DNA of 64,000 bases from an uncultured Bacteroidia bacterium (GTDB lineage Bacteria > Bacteroidota > Bacteroidia > Bacteroidales > ML635J-15). Below, in pieces: positions 25,804-34,731 of this stretch. The notes below the pieces were generated by a model. The model did not search any database. It saw only the letters and a list, made by a program, of their open reading frames with translations, and was not told where the DNA came from. Positions within the stretch are counted from its first letter, which is position 1. Every line of letters starts with the position of its first letter. Both the position numbers and the translations under genes were made by a program. The stretch spans positions 1 to 64,000 of the forward strand of contig CADAXK010000004.1 of NCBI GenBank assembly GCA_902791865.1. Direction: 5' to 3'.

Positions 25804-27183
25804 CTATTTCATAAAATCTTCTACATCCTTGATTTCAATAGGAATGCGTCTGTCACCGACAATGCGTGAACCTGTCGGGGTGATGAGGATGTCGTCCTCG
25901 AGACGTATGCCACCAAAATCGCGGTACTTGTCGACCTCGGCATAATTGATGAACTGCTCGAACTTGTGTTCGCGTTCCCAAATGTCGATGAGTTGTGGTA
26001 CGAAATAAATTCCAGGCTCGTTTGTCAAGACATTGCCTTCCTGCAACCTCTTGCCCATACGCAACGAAGCAACGCCAAAAATCTTTATCGGCTGCACTTC
26101 CTCGTCGTAGCCAACATTTATCTGTCCGAGATCTTCCATATCGTGCACATCGAGACCCATCATGTGACCAAGTCCGTGAGGCATAAACATTGCGTGAGCT
26201 CCAAGTTGTACAGCTTCCTTCATGTCGCCCTTCATAAGGCCGAGAGACTTGAGTCCTTCGGCAAGGATTTCACATGCCTTCAGATGAATCGACTGGTAGG
26301 TCTCGCCGGGCTTCATCATAGGAATAGATCCATTGATTGTATTGAGTACAATCTGGTAAACATCCTTCTGCCTCTGCGAGAACTTTCCGCCAACGGGGAA
26401 TGTACGTGTATTGTCCGAAGCGTAGCCCATATCGGTCTGTGCGCCCGAGTCGTTGAGCAGCAAATCGCCAGTATGGAGGATATTTTCGTGAGTATGGTTG
26501 TGAAGGATTTGTCCGTTCTTCGAGACTATCGAGTGGAACGAAGTCAAAAGACCATGCTTGAGGCTTATACCCTCGATTGTACCATAGATTTCGTGTTCCG
26601 AAACGCCTTCCTTAGCCATCTTCATTGCGGTGGTGTGCATTTCGTAGCCAATTTCGGCAGCAGCCTTAAGTTCCTCTATTTCGCAGGCTTCCTTTACGTT
26701 ACGCAAAGCAACTACAGCCTTTACCAACGGAAGCGACGAGCGCTTCTGTAATTCTGGAATCGGAATACCCAGCACCGATGAAAGGAAAATCATATTGTCG
26801 TGACGGTATGGCGGAAGGAAATGAACATCAGCCTTTGCCGACTTCACGTACTTTTCGAATTCGGCAGCAGGACGAACATCAACGACACCGCAACGGGAAG
26901 CCAATTCCTTAATGGAAGCAACTTCTCCCATCCATACAATATCATCAACAGTTAGTTCGTCACCGAAAATTATATCACGGTTGTTGTCAACATCAATTAT
27001 TGCCTTCAAACCTGCCTGCGCAATTCCAAAGAAATACAGGAAAGTGCTGTCCTGACGGAACTGGTAGCAGTTATCCGGATAGTTCATCGGGGCTTCATTG
27101 TTACCCATAAATATGCACACACCCGACTTCATCGCCGACTTAAGTTTCTCACGGCGAGCCTTATAAACTTCTTGATTGAACAT
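25804..27183 (-). CDS. pepP: Xaa-Pro aminopeptidase (M24B)
   Basis: About 459 residues from ATG 27183; ATG 27189 is equally possible. An N-terminal creatinase-like AMP_N domain (about 1-140) is followed by a pita-bread metallopeptidase domain. Dinuclear metal ligands are visible: LLLNDSGAQTDMGYASDNTR (two Asp), HGLGHMMGLDVHD (His), VLTNEPGIYF (Glu) and GIRLEDDILIT (Glu). It removes N-terminal residues before proline and is cytosolic (no signal peptide). Only a weak -7 match (TACCTTTA, 27215-27222) precedes it. Confidence 0.93.
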   Translation of the reverse strand: MFNQEVYKARREKLKSAMKSGVCIFMGNNEAPMNYPDNCYQFRQDSTFLYFFGIAQAGLKAIIDVDNNRDIIFGDELTVDDIVWMGEVASIKELASRCGVVDVRPAAEFEKYVKSAKADVHFLPPYRHDNMIFLSSVLGIPIPELQKRSSLPLVKAVVALRNVKEACEIEELKAAAEIGYEMHTTAMKMAKEGVSEHEIYGTIEGISLKHGLLTSFHSIVSKNGQILHNHTHENILHTGDLLLNDSGAQTDMGYASDNTRTFPVGGKFSQRQKDVYQIVLNTINGSIPMMKPGETYQSIHLKACEILAEGLKSLGLMKGDMKEAVQLGAHAMFMPHGLGHMMGLDVHDMEDLGQINVGYDEEVQPIKIFGVASLRMGKRLQEGNVLTNEPGIYFVPQLIDIWEREHKFEQFINYAEVDKYRDFGGIRLEDDILITPTGSRIVGDRRIPIEIKDVEDFMK

Positions 27184-27331
27184 TCTCATAATCGTAATTT
27201 TTTAAAACAGGTTGTAAAGGTAATAATTATTTACGATTTTAGATTTACGATTTTAGATTTTTTTGAAAAACGGTACAAAAAAAATCCGCAGACGAAAAAC
27301 CGACTGCGGATATATTCGCAATAATTTGCCG

Positions 27332-27442
27332 TTATTCTTCTGGAGCAAACATCGAATCCCACGGCGGAAGAACTATCGGCTTTTGGCCGAGCATCTTCTG
27401 GACATCGCCGCTCAAGTACTTCTTGTTCACAACGATACGGAA
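27332..27442 (-). pseudogene. Remnant of a duplicated C1B peptidase, C-terminal 36 codons
   Basis: Reads in frame FRIVVNKKYLSGDVQKMLGQ then KPIVLPPWDSMFAPEE and stop. The last 36 codons of the intact peptidase at 28422-29804 read almost the same (FRIVVNKKYLSGGVQKLLDQ, then KPIVLPPWDPMFMPEN). Similarity ends abruptly at 27442 and repeat DNA follows. This is a truncated tandem copy with no start codon of its own. 27190-27331 holds no gene. Confidence 0.9.
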
Positions 27443-27478
27443 GGCTGATGCCGTTTCAATGGCTAAAGCCGTTTATAA

Positions 27479-27530
27479 GTTTCTAAGTTTAACTTCGTTG
27501 AGGGCTTCGCCGTTCTGTGGCTGCGCCGTT
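27479..27530. repeat. 52-bp direct repeat, copy 1
   Basis: Identical over 52 bp to 29820-29871; a diverged copy is at 15482-15516. It contains the small hairpin GGC-TGC-GCC. 27443-27478 in front of it carries related family A words, and 27539-27588 is family D. Confidence 0.9.
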
Positions 27531-27574
27531 TCTATGTTTTATCCATTGTTAATTGTTTTGTTAATTGTCAATTG

Positions 27575-28261
27575 TCAATTACATACTGGTCTTACCGAAA
27601 TTCCATCACTTCTTCTGGAATCGTTTACCTTACAACTACCAGAACTAAATTCGAGATTATAGGCACGGAATACGTTCTCCACATTAAGATTTTTGCACCA
27701 ATAGCAACCGTTAGAGCCTCTATCAATGATGTTATCAGTCGAACACCAGCCTGCTGCGGGCAAAAATATCGAATTCCCATTGGAACCAGTAAACATATAG
27801 CCGCTTACACCATTTTGCTCCGTCCAAGTCGCAGTGCAATTTGATAACAATTCAGCGAAATCAACATCAGTCGGCATACGCCATCCTTTGCCCCAATTCG
27901 CCGCAGCAGCATCATCCACGTCCTCTAACACATGTAAACTGTCAGGTTTTTCTCCGTGCTTAACAGTAGTTTCTGTTGAATACTTTTTTAATGTAGCACT
28001 AACTTCATCATTGAGAGAATATGTAAGCCCTCCAAAGGAACTCTTGCTTTTCGTTTCTCCCCATGCAAATAAGTCGCCGTAACTTTCGGGCGTTTTTGCA
28101 CCGATATTGCAGGTCGCCCACTTGGTTCCAGACGGCAGACCAAGGTCAACATATTCGTATCCGTTCAACTTCCCCGACTGGGCAAACAACTTGTCGCTTC
28201 CGCCAATAGCAAAAATTACTGGCAACGACAAAATGGCTACAACTATAACTAATTTATTCAT
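27575..28261 (-). CDS. FISUMP-type secreted protein
   Basis: 228 residues with an N-terminal signal or anchor (MNKLVIVVAILSLPVIFAIG). The segment YVDLGLPSGTKWATCNIGA with YGDLFAWGET, followed by WGKGWRMPTDVDF and the end GISVRPVC, is the Fibrobacter succinogenes major paralogous domain (TIGR02145), common in secreted Bacteroidota proteins. Molecular function unknown. It sits between the pepC remnant and the intact pepC. Its last codons lie in an AATTGTCAATTACAT repeat, so the C-terminus may have been altered by repeat DNA. Confidence 0.8.
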   Translation of the reverse strand: MNKLVIVVAILSLPVIFAIGGSDKLFAQSGKLNGYEYVDLGLPSGTKWATCNIGAKTPESYGDLFAWGETKSKSSFGGLTYSLNDEVSATLKKYSTETTVKHGEKPDSLHVLEDVDDAAAANWGKGWRMPTDVDFAELLSNCTATWTEQNGVSGYMFTGSNGNSIFLPAAGWCSTDNIIDRGSNGCYWCKNLNVENVFRAYNLEFSSGSCKVNDSRRSDGISVRPVCN

Positions 28262-28373
28262 ATCTATGCTTTTGTTTTCTTTGCTTGATGAGGTTTATTG
28301 TTTTGATTATCAATTATTATGCCTACCCTTTGACTACGCTTGCCGTTAGACTCAAGTCATCGCCAAAAGCAAC

Positions 28374-28421
28374 TGATTATCCATTATCAACCTTCAGCTC
28401 AGCGTAGCTAATTGTAAATTA
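28374..28421. repeat. Family D words and the AGCT-hairpin element
   Basis: ATTATCCATTATCAA words and the hairpin AGCTCAGCGTAGCT (shared with 15559-15576) lie just after the pepC stop. The rest of 28262-28373 shows nothing recognisable. Confidence 0.5.
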
Positions 28422-29804
28422 TTAATTTTCAGGCATAAACATCGGGTCCCACGGCGGAAGAACTATTGGCTTCTGGTCGAGCAGCTTCTGGACTCCACCA
28501 CTCAAATACTTCTTGTTCACAACGATACGGAACATATACTCGTTGAACCACTCGTCTGTGAAAGTCAGGTAGCCATTGTGTCCGTAGGATGAACCCCACG
28601 AGTTTTCGAACTGCCACTTTGTTGGAACATCATTATCGTCAACATCCACAGCCACAAGCAACATTGCATGTGATGAACCGCTGTCGAAAGTCCTGATTCT
28701 CGTAGCCTTATCCATACCGAACTTCATTCCGAGCAAGGACTCAAAATCGAAATTGTTGACATCCAAAGTACCATCGTTCTTACTGAGGAACTTTGCAACA
28801 TCGCAGGACGAATACAATGGTTCCTTATCTTTAAGACTTGCCAGAGCAGCCTTCTTCAGTTCGTCGGCAGGAAGATTGACATACAGCCAGTTCTTACCTT
28901 CGAGGACATTGCGGTCGAATTCAATTTCATAAACCTTGTTGTACTCGCGCGATGGGTCGTTCATCAGCATGACATAATCTGATGTCTTGTAGTTCGGGAA
29001 AAACTCCTTGAAAAACGACATCGGAGTATAGTCCTTGTAAGCATCTTCCTTCTCAAAGCGATACTTGAACTCAGTTGGCGGTTCACCAAGGAACAGAACC
29101 AAATAGCGATAAACTTCGCAAAGCATATTGAACTTCATCTCGTCGATTTTCTTCGGAGCCAATTTCTGAGCCTTGGCATCACGGAGTTGCATAGCATCTT
29201 CACGCAACTTGCGCGACAGCAACTGATTGAGCCACGAAGTGTTGTTGGAATGATAAGTTTCGGGCATTACCGTATTCGGTACAAGTCCGTACTTTTCAAC
29301 CAAGTTGGCAAACGAATTCCATACGCCACCATCTCCTATCGGATTATGCAAAGCCCATTCGTTTGTCCTGTCGTCCAGTGGCTTATCGGCATTCTGGAGA
29401 ATAATCTCAAGGAAGAGATTAGACTTCTCGAACATATCCCAGAAATACAAATAGTTCTGCGAAAATTCAAAACCACCAAGGTCCTTGTCCTTGATAATCT
29501 GCGGACGAAGCGAGCTCAAGCCGGTAAACATCCAACATCTACCCGAACTTTTCTGGTCGCAAATACCCTTTACATCGGCCTTGTACTTGAACTGATGGTC
29601 GGCCTTGCCAACAACATCACGATTCACAGCCAAACTGCGTATATCATTGTTCGACAGTGCATTGCGAATGCCTTTGTCGGCTTCCGACTTCTGCTTGTAA
29701 TTGTCACGGATGCTGCTAACAACATCTTCGGTCAAGTTCTTGGTGTTCTGGGCAAATAAAGCCGAGCCCAGGGCTAAGAAAGTAATAATCAAAAGTTTTC
29801 TCAT
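28422..29804 (-). CDS. pepC: Secreted C1B cysteine aminopeptidase (bleomycin hydrolase family)
   Basis: 460 residues with a signal peptide (MRKLLIITFLALGSALFAQ), so it is exported, unlike classic cytosolic PepC. The catalytic triad is visible: CDQKSSGRCWMFTGLSSLRP (oxyanion Gln and nucleophile Cys), SSHAMLLVAVDV (His) and WQFENSWGSSYG (Asn). Members form hexameric aminopeptidases. A broken duplicate of its 3' end lies at 27332-27442, and the 52-bp repeat begins 16 bp upstream of its ATG. Confidence 0.92.
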   Translation of the reverse strand: MRKLLIITFLALGSALFAQNTKNLTEDVVSSIRDNYKQKSEADKGIRNALSNNDIRSLAVNRDVVGKADHQFKYKADVKGICDQKSSGRCWMFTGLSSLRPQIIKDKDLGGFEFSQNYLYFWDMFEKSNLFLEIILQNADKPLDDRTNEWALHNPIGDGGVWNSFANLVEKYGLVPNTVMPETYHSNNTSWLNQLLSRKLREDAMQLRDAKAQKLAPKKIDEMKFNMLCEVYRYLVLFLGEPPTEFKYRFEKEDAYKDYTPMSFFKEFFPNYKTSDYVMLMNDPSREYNKVYEIEFDRNVLEGKNWLYVNLPADELKKAALASLKDKEPLYSSCDVAKFLSKNDGTLDVNNFDFESLLGMKFGMDKATRIRTFDSGSSHAMLLVAVDVDDNDVPTKWQFENSWGSSYGHNGYLTFTDEWFNEYMFRIVVNKKYLSGGVQKLLDQKPIVLPPWDPMFMPEN

Positions 29805-29819
29805 ATCTAATAATTTTTT

Positions 29820-29871
29820 GTTTCTAAGTTTAACTTCGTTGAGGGCTTCGCCGTTCTGTGGCTGCGCCGTT
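29820..29871. repeat. 52-bp direct repeat, copy 2
   Basis: Exact copy of 27479-27530, placed directly upstream of the intact pepC. 29872-29910 adds a CGTGCCATGGCACG palindrome (29882-29895) and a GGCTACGCC hairpin. Confidence 0.9.
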
Positions 29872-29915
29872 ACTTGCCGAATCGTGCCATGGCACGATTT
29901 TACAAGAATCTAAGG

Positions 29916-31271
29916 CTACGCCATTTCAGTCTGCGAATTTACAGAATCAACTTCTTTTTTGTTGCGAAAACGAATTTGTTTTTTCAACAGGTCAAAATTT
30001 GCGCATATCAAAATCGAGAACAACATAAATGGCATTACAGGAATTTTGTACCTCACCAAAGCTCCCAGATTGGGCGTCGTCATCCCGATTAACGCATACA
30101 AAATAAGCATAAAGCAGAGAGTGAACAAAACAAATTTAAATTGATTATTATCAATTCGTTTAAATCTTACACACATATACAAGAACAAGAGTAAGAATAC
30201 TATGTTTTCAACACAACATACCAACTTCACAAACGTGTCCGCCTCCGTAACAAACGGTCTGAAAAGCGTATTTATGTATGCAGGGACAAGCGCCGAGGCA
30301 AAACCGACAAACGTTGGTTCTAACTCTTTGATTTCTATATTACTACTTGAATAATCCGCCTCATAATTTACCATGTTGATAAAATCGCGCTGCTTCTTCA
30401 CAATCGTATCGACTAAATCGTATCCGAAAATGTTCCCGCTGAAGAAAAACAAGGTCACGACCAGCACGAAGGCAACCACAGACGAAATTAGCAGCTTTTT
30501 AGCGCCAAACTTCGACGGCACGGCAAACACCACCAGACCAGGCAACATCGCCAATAAAACATAGAATTTTGCCAAGAACAGAAGCCACGCAGAAACAAGA
30601 ACAACTAATAGTTTGATTATGCCGAACTTACGCCACAATGCCGTCCACGAAAACATCAGCAGACCAAGGGAAAACATCACAAGGCACTCCTTCATCATTC
30701 CCGACGACCAGAATACGACACTTGGCACAAGGAAAGCCGCCACAACCGCTGCCCACCGCCGTCCGCCAGCAAAGGCAAGCATAGCTAACGCAAGCAAATA
30801 CGAACCGCAAAACGCCACAAACGCGCTGATTATCAAGTTGAGCCACAGATTACCCTGCGTAAAAAGGTCGAGCAAAGCATTGTATCGAATTATGGTGCGA
30901 TTGTCGTTCAAAAGCCCGTAGTTCCACGCCTTGTACCAATAATCAGCCTTATTGTAATAACATTCAAGTTGAGGTTCGTCAGCACAAATCCCCGAGACCA
31001 TCTTGAAATAGTCTGCCGGATTTTCCTCCATAGCCGAATACAGAACCAGCCCAGCCTTGTGATACTTGTTTATATCGCCAGTGTTTTCGTCCTCATACAC
31101 AATCTTATACACGCCAACCAACGCAAATGCAGCCACCAACTTTGTTGCGAAAAGCAACAACAGCCATTTCGGAGCCAAACCCAGCCTACGAAACACCTTC
31201 AACTTGCATATCAGGAAGCAGAATATTGCCACGAAAGCCAAGCCTAACAATATGGTTGTCAAAAGATTCAT
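29916..31271 (-). CDS. Polytopic membrane protein, probably glycan-related
   Basis: 451 residues with about ten membrane segments. An acidic periplasmic loop (EDENTGDINKYHKAG) follows the second segment. A later motif FWSSGMMKECLVMF recalls the F-W-S-S/G-x-x-K-E signature of Bacteroidota membrane proteins in polysaccharide loci. The C-terminus is polar. It overlaps the TMTC-like gene by 4 bp and is translationally coupled to it, which supports a shared glycan role. Family not identified with certainty. Confidence 0.6.
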   Translation of the reverse strand: MNLLTTILLGLAFVAIFCFLICKLKVFRRLGLAPKWLLLLFATKLVAAFALVGVYKIVYEDENTGDINKYHKAGLVLYSAMEENPADYFKMVSGICADEPQLECYYNKADYWYKAWNYGLLNDNRTIIRYNALLDLFTQGNLWLNLIISAFVAFCGSYLLALAMLAFAGGRRWAAVVAAFLVPSVVFWSSGMMKECLVMFSLGLLMFSWTALWRKFGIIKLLVVLVSAWLLFLAKFYVLLAMLPGLVVFAVPSKFGAKKLLISSVVAFVLVVTLFFFSGNIFGYDLVDTIVKKQRDFINMVNYEADYSSSNIEIKELEPTFVGFASALVPAYINTLFRPFVTEADTFVKLVCCVENIVFLLLFLYMCVRFKRIDNNQFKFVLFTLCFMLILYALIGMTTPNLGALVRYKIPVMPFMLFSILICANFDLLKKQIRFRNKKEVDSVNSQTEMA

Positions 31272-33619
31272 TTGCCGTTTTCGTTTTGTTGCATCTGCAA
31301 TTGTTCACCCCGCTGCTGCATACTCTCCGCCGTCCGCAAATCGCCACGCAGGCTATATACATAAGCCAGATTGAAATACGCAACATAATTGTTCGGATTG
31401 CGCTCCAAAGCCTTGTTAAAATATTGCTCCGCTTCATCGTATCTATTCAACTGGCACATAGCCACGGCAGTATAGAAATATCCGTCATCGTGATTTGGAT
31501 TCACCACAATCGCCTTTCGTCCGCACTCAACGACATCGTCCCACCTGCCAAGCGCAACAAGCGACTTCAACTTGCCGGAATACGCAACAAACAGGTTAGG
31601 AAACTTCTCAATGGCCTTGTCGTACATTTTCACCGACTCTTCAATGCAACGTGCTCTGTCTTCTGCGCTATATAGTTCACTCTTAGACGCTTCCGAATAA
31701 CAAAATCCAAGATTATAGTAGATTTCTGGGCGGGTGGAATCACGCTCAATCTCCTGAATGTAATACATCATAGCTGTATCGTAGATGCCAAGTTCGTAAT
31801 AGGAATTTCCAACCTTGAAGTAAGAATCATAAATGTTTCCGCCCAAGTTCAGCACCTCCGAATAGCAGTCCTTTGCCTTCTGATAGTCGCCCTTATCGTA
31901 TGCAACTTCTGCTCTATTATAATACGCAAGTCCGTCATACGGAAACAATTCAATAGATTTATCTAAATAATAGATTGAAGTATCTGAATAATGCCTATCG
32001 GGGTAATAATGACTGAGACGCAAGTAACAGAACCCAAGCCTTTCGTAGCACTCGCTGTAGTCTGGATTTATCACTGTCGCTTCACGATAAATTCCCATTG
32101 CCCTATTCATATTGTCGAAAAACGCAACAGAATCAACACCTTCCGACTGCAAAGCCTCGTCGCGGACAGCATCCCCCAAATAGAATTTTATTCGAGCACT
32201 GCCCGGAACCTTCGGAGCGTCAGCCTTGTAGAGCGTGTATGGGTCTTTCCAGTCGGCAGCACGAAGAACAGTTTTTGTCGAGAACAAGCATACAACGACC
32301 AAACACAACGCAATCATTGTCACTGACTTCGCTCCTTTTCCCAATTCTACCACATCGACTTTCATCAACTTCGACAATGCCTCCACCAAAACCATCGCCG
32401 ACGCCAAGACAGGCACAAACAGAAATCTATCGGCAAACGACGAACCTATAAGATAAACGGTATTGGAATAAATGCTCATCGTCGTTACCCAGAAGAGAAT
32501 ACAGAATACGAAAACACTCTTTTCCTTCTTTACTAACAAACTATAAATAACATAGATAAGCATTGCCACATAAAGCAAAAATACAAGTAAGAAACGCCAG
32601 TCCCAAAGCCCTACATACGGCAGTTCGGCAAACGAATAGTCGCACGACTGCATATATGGCACAAAGGCGAGCAAAAGATATTTTCCCATCAGCCACACCG
32701 CACTGCCAAGACGAATATCCAAAGGCTGGTCGGCAAGGTAGTTCTGCATTAGCGTCACATACGAACTATGGTAATCGTGCCAAACTGACAGAACCGCATA
32801 TCTCATCCCGAGATAAACTCCTGTAGATAAAACTAAAACAATTACTATATTAATGTAAGGCTTTAAATTTAAAAATACTGAAGATTTTACTTTTTTGACC
32901 TTTTTCCCTTTTTGCTTTACGGTGTTTTTGGCAACTTCAACCTGCTTCTTTTCTCCAAAGAAGTACACGACAAGCGGAATTACGACAAGTGCAGTAATAG
33001 CACTTTCCTTCGAGAAGAACGACAGCGTGTAAGTCAAAAACATCCACAACAGATTGATTTTCCGTCCGTTCTCAAAATATTTCAGCGCAGAAATCATTGC
33101 AAGCAGAAGAAAGAGGAAGTAGCACAATTCGTCTCGGCTCTTGATATTTGCGACCACCTCGGTATGCATTGGATTTGCAGTGAAAATCAAGGTTATAATC
33201 AACGGAAATATCCACGACCTCCGCTTGAACATCATACACAGAAGCACGAAAAGCAACACACTGCAGACCGCATTCCACAGCACATTCATAATATGGTAGA
33301 AAGTGGTGTTGTCAGGAGAAATCTCCCACTCCAACGCGAAAAGCAACTGAGACACAGGGCGATACTGAAATGTTTCGGGCAGGAATTCTGCACCAGCCTG
33401 CGAATGGTTCATCATAATGTCCTTCCACCCCGAAATTCCTGCTGTAACGAACTTGTTATCCTTGAACAGAAAACTGTCATCGAGTACCCAGCCGTGATGA
33501 AAAGTGTTGGCATACAACAAAATAGCAAACACAAAAACGAAAGCACACACACCTAAATCAATCAATTTGCTGCGTTTGCCATCATTTACATAATGTAGTC
33601 TATCTGTAGCGTCAAGCAT
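31268..33619 (-). CDS. TMTC-like GT-C membrane protein with C-terminal TPRs
   Basis: About 783 residues from ATG 33619; the longer frame from 33679 would start upstream of the -7 box at 33638-33645. The early loop WVLDDSFLFKDN has the Asp pair typical of GT-C enzymes. About ten membrane segments follow, with a DUF1736-like stretch LLLAFVPYMQSCDYSFAELP. The last 300 residues are about eight TPRs (YERLGFCYLRL, YYNRAEVAYDKGDYQKA and others). The layout matches TMTC-type O-mannosyltransferases; activity here is inferred only. Confidence 0.75.
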   Translation of the reverse strand: MLDATDRLHYVNDGKRSKLIDLGVCAFVFVFAILLYANTFHHGWVLDDSFLFKDNKFVTAGISGWKDIMMNHSQAGAEFLPETFQYRPVSQLLFALEWEISPDNTTFYHIMNVLWNAVCSVLLFVLLCMMFKRRSWIFPLIITLIFTANPMHTEVVANIKSRDELCYFLFLLLAMISALKYFENGRKINLLWMFLTYTLSFFSKESAITALVVIPLVVYFFGEKKQVEVAKNTVKQKGKKVKKVKSSVFLNLKPYINIVIVLVLSTGVYLGMRYAVLSVWHDYHSSYVTLMQNYLADQPLDIRLGSAVWLMGKYLLLAFVPYMQSCDYSFAELPYVGLWDWRFLLVFLLYVAMLIYVIYSLLVKKEKSVFVFCILFWVTTMSIYSNTVYLIGSSFADRFLFVPVLASAMVLVEALSKLMKVDVVELGKGAKSVTMIALCLVVVCLFSTKTVLRAADWKDPYTLYKADAPKVPGSARIKFYLGDAVRDEALQSEGVDSVAFFDNMNRAMGIYREATVINPDYSECYERLGFCYLRLSHYYPDRHYSDTSIYYLDKSIELFPYDGLAYYNRAEVAYDKGDYQKAKDCYSEVLNLGGNIYDSYFKVGNSYYELGIYDTAMMYYIQEIERDSTRPEIYYNLGFCYSEASKSELYSAEDRARCIEESVKMYDKAIEKFPNLFVAYSGKLKSLVALGRWDDVVECGRKAIVVNPNHDDGYFYTAVAMCQLNRYDEAEQYFNKALERNPNNYVAYFNLAYVYSLRGDLRTAESMQQRGEQLQMQQNENGK

Positions 33620-33637
33620 AGTTAACCCAAATCGGCG

Positions 33638-33645
33638 CAAAGTTA
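33638..33645 (-). promoter_or_regulatory. -7 box for the TMTC-like operon
   Basis: TAACTTTG on the minus strand, 18 bp before ATG 33619. It is back to back with the plus-strand promoter at 33654-33687. Confidence 0.7.
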
Positions 33646-33653
33646 ACAAGTTT

Positions 33654-33687
33654 TTTGCGTATTGTATCCAAATAAGCATTACTTTTG
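33654..33687 (+). promoter_or_regulatory. Promoter of the MauE/DoxX-DUF362 operon
   Basis: TTTG (33654-33657), 22-bp spacer, TACTTTTG (33680-33687), 26 bp before the ATG. Confidence 0.7.
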
Positions 33688-33713
33688 TACCTCAAAATTT
33701 CAATGTTATAGTA

Positions 33714-34727
33714 ATGAAAGCGAAAAAAATAATCTTTACCATCATCAGTGTGGCAATAGGTTTGTTCTTCATTGTTTCCGCTGTTCTCAAGATATTCACA
33801 ATCAAGGAGTTTGAACTTTACATATATAGTTACGGAATATTCAACTACACGCTCTGCACCCTGTTTGCCCGCTGCCTGATTGCATTTGAAATGTGCGTAG
33901 GCTTGTGCCTTGCGCTAAAATGGTGGTACAGACTAGCTTGGTGGCTGATGCAACTATCACTTCTCGGCTTTACCGTTTTCTTAATTTTCGCACAACTACG
34001 TGGCGATGCCAACTGCCACTGCATGGGCGACTTCGTGGAACTGAACCCGTTGCAGTCGATGATTAAGAACTTTGTGATAATGGCACTTCTCCTTGTCGTA
34101 AGGAATCAGGAAAACTGGAATTTCAGATTCGAAAAGATAGTGAAACCACTGATTGTCATCATAGTAGCAGCAGTACCGTTCATCGTTGTTCCTCCCGAAG
34201 TGCTATACAACAAAATATACTCAAGCGACAGAAACATAAACACGCCAATATTCGAAAAGGCTTTGGCTGACAGCACATTCTACAAATGCTACCCAATTAT
34301 CCGTCCAAACTACGAATACGACTCAACAACCTTCGTTGCCGAAGACAAACCTTTGGAACTTACTGGACGCAACATACTTATGTTTGCCCACGCAGGCTGC
34401 AAGTTCTGTAGAGAAGGTGCAAAAAGAATGTCGATGTTTTTCCGCGAGAACAGATTGGATAGGACAAGATGCAAGGTGCTGATATTCGGCAACTTTCCAC
34501 CATTAAGCACCTACGATTTCATCAAGGGAACCGAAGCTTACGGATTCGAATACCGCGAAATAGACCCCATCACATCACTCAACATCGTTGACGGAGAGTT
34601 CCCTACATTTATATTAACGCAAGACGACAGCATAGTAAAATCGTTTGACCTGTGGGGACTGGAAGAAAGCACAATAAAAGAATTCCTCGAAAACGACACA
34701 GAACATATTATTAACAATAACAAATAA
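33714..34727 (+). CDS. MauE/DoxX-like membrane protein fused to a thioredoxin-like domain
   Basis: 337 residues. The N-terminal 130 form a four-helix membrane domain (IGLFFIVSAVLKIFTIKEFE; loop GDANCHCMGDFVELNP) like MauE/DoxX proteins, which handle electrons or disulfides in the membrane. After a linker and another membrane segment, a C-terminal thioredoxin-like domain carries MFAHAGCKFCREGAKRMSMF (CKFC) and FPTFILTQDD (cis-Pro). A transmembrane redox relay is plausible. It lies 4 bp upstream of the DUF362 lipoprotein, with which it is cotranscribed. Confidence 0.82.
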   Translation: MKAKKIIFTIISVAIGLFFIVSAVLKIFTIKEFELYIYSYGIFNYTLCTLFARCLIAFEMCVGLCLALKWWYRLAWWLMQLSLLGFTVFLIFAQLRGDANCHCMGDFVELNPLQSMIKNFVIMALLLVVRNQENWNFRFEKIVKPLIVIIVAAVPFIVVPPEVLYNKIYSSDRNINTPIFEKALADSTFYKCYPIIRPNYEYDSTTFVAEDKPLELTGRNILMFAHAGCKFCREGAKRMSMFFRENRLDRTRCKVLIFGNFPPLSTYDFIKGTEAYGFEYREIDPITSLNIVDGEFPTFILTQDDSIVKSFDLWGLEESTIKEFLENDTEHIINNNK

Positions 34728-34731
34728 TTAC

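Noticed and set aside
32912..33556. Plus-strand open frame of 214 codons
   Set aside because: Antisense to the membrane domain of the TMTC-like gene; composition is what complementary hydrophobic codons produce.
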